Shown: piece by piece, positions 59,060-64,000 of the stretch
Numbering within the stretch: the stretch's first letter is position 1
Layout: each line of letters starts with the position of its first letter
DNA from: Sipunculus nudus
Taxonomy: Eukaryota; Annelida; Sipuncula; Golfingiida; Sipunculidae
Direction of reading: 5' to 3'
Length of the DNA: 64,000 nt
Assembly (NCBI GenBank): GCA_026874595.1
Contig: CM049308.1
Span: 75,813,124 to 75,877,123 of the forward strand
Translations under genes and position numbers: made by a program
Notes under the pieces: model-generated
What the model saw: the letters and a program-made list of their open reading frames with translations, nothing else
What the model was told of the DNA's origin: nothing
The model's database searches: none

Positions 59060-60755
59060 CTAGATGTGTCGGAACGACACGAATGCCCCCGCCTGGGGCA
59101 AATTAGAAACATTTGTTAAATTTTGTAAAAATTTTTTAAGTTCAGGAAGTGTTGTATGGTCAAAAGTAGGTCAACAAGGGCAAAATGCAAACTCGATCTG
59201 TAAAAGGTCATTATCAAGCAACACACCAAAAATCAGGCCAGTATCTGCAGGTAATGTGAAAAAAAGTCCATATATGTGCATTTTTCATGAAAATTTCTGT
59301 TTTTCATGAAATTTTCTATGTTCAGGATCTGTCATATGGTGAAAAATAGGTTAACTGGGACGAAACGCGAACTCGATCTGTAAGTGGTCATTATGCGCCC
59401 ACAGACCAAACATTAGGCCAGTATCTGTAAGCATTGCATTGCGAAACTAGAATATTAGCAAAAGTTGATAATCATTTATAAATTTAAATTGGAGAGGTCT
59501 ATACCATGTTTCATAACAATCCACCAAATGCTTCCTGAGAAATAAGCTCCTAAGTTTTTTTCTATACTAAGCTCTGTGACCTTTAAAAGTAGGTCAAGAT
59601 CACCCATCTTTGAACTTGACCAAGATTTTGTAAATATAATGCAATAGCACTGAAGAAATGAAGTTCCTGTGTTGAATACCTTTGGAGATATCCTGCATAA
59701 AAGGCCAAAATTGAAAAAATCCGAAAAAATTTCATTAAAAAATCAGAAATTGCAAGTGGCGCCACCAAAATTGTGCAGCACATACAGACCATCAGTCCCA
59801 ATGATCATAGTAAGTTTTGTGAAAATCCACACAATGGTTCCTGAGATATAAACTTCTGAGTGTTTTTCTATAATCAGCTCAAAAATGTAGAAAAATGGGT
59901 CAAGGTCACCCATCTTCGAACTTGACCGAGATTTTATCAATATACATCTTCACTGATGAAATAAAATTCCAACGGTGAATCCTTTTAGAGATATCCCGCT
60001 CACAAGGTAAAAGTTAACAGACGCGGAACGGACGGACGGACAGACACCAGACAGACAGATGGACAGACGGACAGCTTGGGTGACGACAATAGCCCATCAG
60101 CCTATAAGCTGAGGGCTAAAAACGGCTGTACATGTGTATTTGTCATGAAAATTTCTATTTTTCATGAATTTTTCTAAGTTTAGGAGCCGTAAAACGGTCA
60201 AAAGTAGGTCAACCGGGACGAAACGCGAACTCAATCTGTAACTGGTCATTATCTGCCCACACACCTAAAATCAGGCCAATATCTGCAGGCATTGCGAAAA
60301 AAAGTCCGTACATGTGTATTTGTCATGAAAATTTCTATTTTTCATGAAATTTTCTAAGTTTAGGAGCCGTAAAACGGTCAAAAGTAGGTCAACCGGGACA
60401 AAACGCGAACTCGATCTGTAACTGGTCATTATCTGCCCACACACCAAAAATCAGGCCAATATCTGCAGGCATTGCGAAAAAAAAAAACGTACATGTGTAT
60501 TTGTCATGAAAATTTCTATTTTTCATGAAATTTTCTAAGTTTAGGAGCCGTAAAACGGTCAAAAGTAGGTCAACCGGGACGAAACGCGAACTCGATCTGT
60601 AACTGGTCATTATCTGCCCACACACAAAAAAATCAGGCCAATATCTGCAGGCATTGCGAAAAAAAGTCCGTACAACTGTTTGATTTCGGAATGACGGAAT
60701 GACGGACATGGGTAAAACTTTATGCCCCGGCCACTTTGTGGCGGGGGCATATAAA
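59060..60755. repeat. Dispersed repeat family C, tandem ~180-bp units, inserted in the LINE
   Basis: Left end TGCCCCCGCC (59,074-59,083) and right end GGCGGGGGCA (60,740-60,749) are inverted. Internal units of ~180 bp (near 60,131, 60,311 and 60,492, with one more degraded before 59,443) share GTATTTGTCATGAAAATTTC, GGTCAAAAGTAGGTCAAC and CGGGACGAAACGCGAACTCG. It is interrupted by a family A copy. Confidence 0.82.
59443..60122. repeat. Dispersed repeat family A, copy 2, inserted in family C
   Basis: Reverse orientation relative to 3,450-4,385: GGTCAAGGTCACCCATCTTC, TTGACCGAGATTTTATCAAT and the end CAGCTTGGGTGACGACAATA-GCCCATCAGCC. The family C unit resumes immediately after GGGCTAAAAACGG, so family A inserted into family C. 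Confidence 0.85.
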
Positions 60756-60838
60756 CTAATTATTCCACTCAGTTCATGGCTATAATGCTGATTAAAAATG
60801 AAGTCCTCTGCAGTAAAACATAGTGACTCGCACTCTCA

Positions 60839-61125
60839 CTATTTGGCGCTATTTATCAATGTGTGTGCCTGTTTAAAGAGATGGGTTTTTAGTCCTTTGC
60901 GGAAAGCCAAGAGCGATGGTGCATCCCTTAAAATGTCAGGAAGTTCATTCCAAAGTGTTGGTGCAGCCGCTTTAAAACTACGGTCACCATATGTTACAGT
61001 CCGCGTTTTTGGTACGACAAGCAAGGACATTGAGGAGGATCTTAGAGTCCGAGCAGGTCGGCGGCGTTGCACAAGGTCACAGATGTATTGTGGAGCAAGA
61101 TCTAAATGATCTAATGTAAATAATT
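60839..61125 (-). pseudogene. LINE reverse-transcriptase C-terminal fragment
   Basis: The minus-strand frame contains LAPQYICDLV, RTLRSSSMSLLVVPKTRT, VTYGDRSFKAAAPTLWNELP and LLAFRKGLKTHLFKQ, the well-known C-terminal signature of many non-LTR retrotransposons. 5'-truncated at about 61,125, as usual for LINEs. Its 3' part continues at 58,818-59,042 beyond the family C insertion. Confidence 0.88.
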
Positions 61126-62945
61126 TTTTTTTGCGACACCGGTTTCTTTTAGAACAAGAAGATGCAGGTTCGGAGAAACGTCCAAGCACAGATAGTGGTG
61201 CGGATGCAGAAGTCCTGCCAACAATAAGTACTGCTGAGGCGGCTGAGGATTATGTTAGCTGTCCACCAGAGATAATTACTGAATGTGCTGATGCTTCTGC
61301 TACTGATAGAGATTCAAGAAAGTGTTAAGAAATCAAAGAATTACAGGTTTTGTCCTTCTTGGAAATACAACAAATCTTGCAAAACTACTGAGACCAGGGT
61401 TTAAATATGATTAAGAGACAAACAATATGTGTTGCTCTTTCTGTAAGGAAAAAAACTATGAGGTTCAACTATAATTCCTTTTGAGGTTTTTGCTCTTCCT
61501 TTAGGAAGAGTAATTTATTAGCACATGAGAGTTCAACCATTCATAAAATTCATCTGATGCTTACCAGACTTCTCTCAAACCTGTTGAATATAGGCCCATG
61601 GAGATTTCATTTTCCGAAATGAATGAGAATGAATTTGATAAAATGGCTCGTCTATTCAAATCTGCCTACTACTATCTACTACTACTATTTTAGAGATCTC
61701 CCCGAGCTGATTAATTTACAAAGATCAAATGTGGTAAATATAGGGTTTACCAACGCCAATGATAAACAAGCAAAACTGTTTGCACATTTTATTAATGAAA
61801 ATTTACGTAAATATCTGGTAAAGTCTGTCATAGAATCTGAATATTTTAGTGTTCTTTCAGACTGATGTATTGAATGTGCTACAAAAGAACAGGATATATT
61901 CTATGTCAGATTTGTCAAACATGTTGTACCAGACACTAATTTGAAATTGAACTAGAACAAGTGGTAGAGAGTGTGGTATGAGCAGTGGTATGATCAATTA
62001 GTAGGATGCTGCTTTAAATGGCGCACTAGTGTAAATTTTGGGAGGAAAGCAGGAGTTGCAAAACAATTAATAGATGCAGTATCAGGAGATCAAAGTGTGC
62101 CAATTGCTGTGCACTGTCGTACCCATCGTCTTGAGCTATGTGTCAGAGATGTGATCAAAAATATTAAATACTTTGAGCATGTAAATGAGATCCTTCAAAT
62201 CCTGTACAAATTTTATCATAAGTCATCTCTTAACTGGAACGAATTAAGAGCAAAAGGGAAAGCCCTTGGGCTACCTGTTCTTATGCCTGTAAAAATGTTT
62301 GGTACTCGACGGGTTGCACATAGGAATAGAGCTGTACATGTGTTACTCAGGTGCTTTGCTACCATTGTTACATATCTTGAACAAATGACGACCACTTCAA
62401 GAGGAACAAGAGAAACAAAAGAATAAGCATCTCTTCTCCACAAGGCAGTCTGTACTGTTACATTTGTGATGATGGGTCTAATTTTTTGCAGAAATTTCTT
62501 GCATAGTTTTCAGACTCCCCTGCTCACTGCAGTGCAGAAACTGTACAGTAAATGAAGCTGTAGCCAAGGTATGCTGTACAGAGAGTCTTCTGACAGCTCT
62601 ACAGGAGGACAAGGAACTGAACGATTGCTTAATGGATGACTTTACATTCTAAGAGGGTGGACCTATCACTTTTCAGAACATTCAGCTTGATAGACCTATT
62701 AGATCAACAAGACAAGTCATTAATACAGATCGTAATATTGCAGAGGCACTGAATGAGGCAAAGAAAGTTGTTGCTGGTTTTGTAGAAAACTGTTCAGAGA
62801 GATTAGCCCTGAAGAATGATTAAGTAATGGATGCCAAAGAAGCTGCTCAGATATTAAGGACAGTTGCTCTGAAGAGGAACTGGATGAGGAGGAGGAATTA
62901 TGTTCAGTAGAGCAAGCCTAAAGAATTTAGATCATGAAGAAAAAG
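61126..62945 (+). pseudogene. hAT-type transposase-derived sequence (ZNF862/KIAA1586-like), degraded
   Basis: Plus-strand order: possible zinc-finger region near 61,330-61,470 (FCPSWKYN), then DLPELINLQRSNVVNIGFTN, SVIESEYFSVLSD (61,690-61,862), NFGRKAGVAKQLIDAV and HCRTHRLELCVRDVIKNIKY (about 62,030-62,180), and a WNELRAKGKALG / TRRVAHRNRAVHVLL segment. The set and order recall hAT-derived proteins of the ZNF862/KIAA1586 group. It has several stops and frameshifts, and there is a degraded tail to about 62,945. It differs clearly from the BED-type relic at 53.6-55.3 kb. Confidence 0.82.
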
Positions 62946-63076
62946 ATCAATAAAATACAAAGTGAAATGTTCTAATAAACAAAGCTTGTATAATATTGTT
63001 GGCTGGGTTTTTTTACACATTTAGTTATATGTCCAGATTAATTTTCAATATAATCAATATGTCTTCTTATTTCACA

Positions 63077-64000
63077 ACAAGTGACCCATGGGTCATGACG
63101 CTCAGCTGACTGGGAAGAGATTCGCAAAAGGAAATTTTATCATCTGAATGGTAGTATATACCCATTCAACTGAAGCATCAAACAGATTAACCAACAGGCC
63201 AAGATTGTGTCTGCATTTATATATATTTCAAAAATAGAGAAAAAATGCGTAAACTTAAAAAAAATACAGGTGGCTCCACCAGTCTGCAGAAACTAATAAA
63301 AACACTTAATGGTCAATATACATGCAAAGAATCATGGTGATCTCTGCATTAGTTGTTCAGATACTTAAGCTTTTGTATCAAATTTTCCATTATTCTGAGG
63401 GATACTTCGGAGTCCTATAGCTTGAAGGATATGGGAAACAGAGACCTAATTTCAGGTTTTCACGGACACTTTTCATGGGCCTCCTTGCATGACAAGAATG
63501 AGGATTCTAGGTCCAGTTGATACTATTTGTACGCTGTTGACAGATAACCACATCTTAAAAGGTCTCAAAATAGAGAAAAAAATTCGTAAAAATTTGACAA
63601 AAATAGAGCTGGCGCACCCAGTCTGCAGAAACTGATGGAACAACTCATGATCAATATGTATGCGAAAAATCATGACCATCAATGTTGTAGTTATTGAGAT
63701 ACTGCAGTTTTTGTATCAAATTTTTCATTATTCTGGGGGGGGGGGGGTATTTTGGAGCCATACAGCTTAAAGGATATGGGTGAAAAAGAACTAATTTCAG
63801 GTTTCCATGGAGACTTTTCATGGGTTTCCCTGTGTGTCAAGAATAAAGATTCTAGGTCCAGTTGTTATGATTTGTGCCCTGTTAACAGATGTTCATTATT
63901 TAAAGGTCTCAAAAATAGAGAAAAGAATTCGTAAAAAAACCTGAACAAATACAGGTGGTGCCACCAGTCTGCAGAAACTGATGAAACACTCCATGCTCAA
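63077..64000. repeat. Dispersed repeat family D, copy 3 (continues beyond window)
   Basis: Starts ACAAGTGACCCATGGGTCAT, GACGCTCAGCTGACTGG, and repeats the CTGCAGAAACTGATG, GGTCTCAAAAATAGAGAAAA and TCTGGGGGG blocks at least twice. Same strand as the other two copies. Confidence 0.85.

Overview
This window is animal nuclear DNA: AT-rich, with spliced genes, long introns, microsatellites and many decayed transposons. There is no bacterial gene layout. Dispersed repeats carrying the GGTGGCGCCACC palindrome, TCAAGGTCA-bearing repeats and GACGGACGGAC tails resemble, from general memory, those of bivalve molluscs. The best guess is therefore a lophotrochozoan, probably a bivalve; this is inference. 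All exon models below were built by eye from splice signals and reading-frame continuity.

Three host genes are supported. (1) The 3' end of a plus-strand gene lies at 1,285-7,771 (four coding exons, all phases compatible). Its family is not recognised; it looks helical. Two of its introns contain tandem duplicates of the splice acceptor plus the start of the following exon. Its last intron (4.4 kb) holds a dispersed repeat and a 2.87-kb inverted-repeat transposon with a second transposon nested inside. (2) A minus-strand gene lies at 19.1-11.7 kb, with eight exons (seven coding) and about 973 residues. It has a basic disordered N-terminal half, a long coiled coil and a Ser/Thr-Pro-rich tail. 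(3) A plus-strand DHHC palmitoyltransferase, closest in recall to ZDHHC24, lies at 24.1-26.7 kb with two coding exons and possibly a long 3'UTR.

From about 29 kb to the end I see no further host gene. This part holds: an array of ~330-360-bp units, each centred on ACCTGTACAGGT-like palindromes (29.85-31.5 kb); two inverted copies of a repeat with ~279-bp internal tandem units (21.4-22.9 and 36.0-36.9 kb); three same-strand copies of another repeat family (38.2-40.1, 56.8-58.1, 63.1 kb to the end); a tandem repeat with TCAAGGTCA motifs (47.1-47.7 kb); a 5'-truncated, frame-broken Ty3/gypsy element (53.0-50.1 kb, minus); a BED-type hAT transposase relic (55.3-53.6 kb, minus); a LINE 3' end interrupted by a repeat that is itself interrupted (58.8-61.1 kb); and a second, different hAT-type relic related to ZNF862/KIAA1586-like proteins (61.1-62.9 kb, plus).

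The genes show no functional link. The most unusual structures are the exon-start arrays in gene 1, the ACCTGTACAGGT array, and the recurrence of one 12-bp palindrome in otherwise different repeat families.
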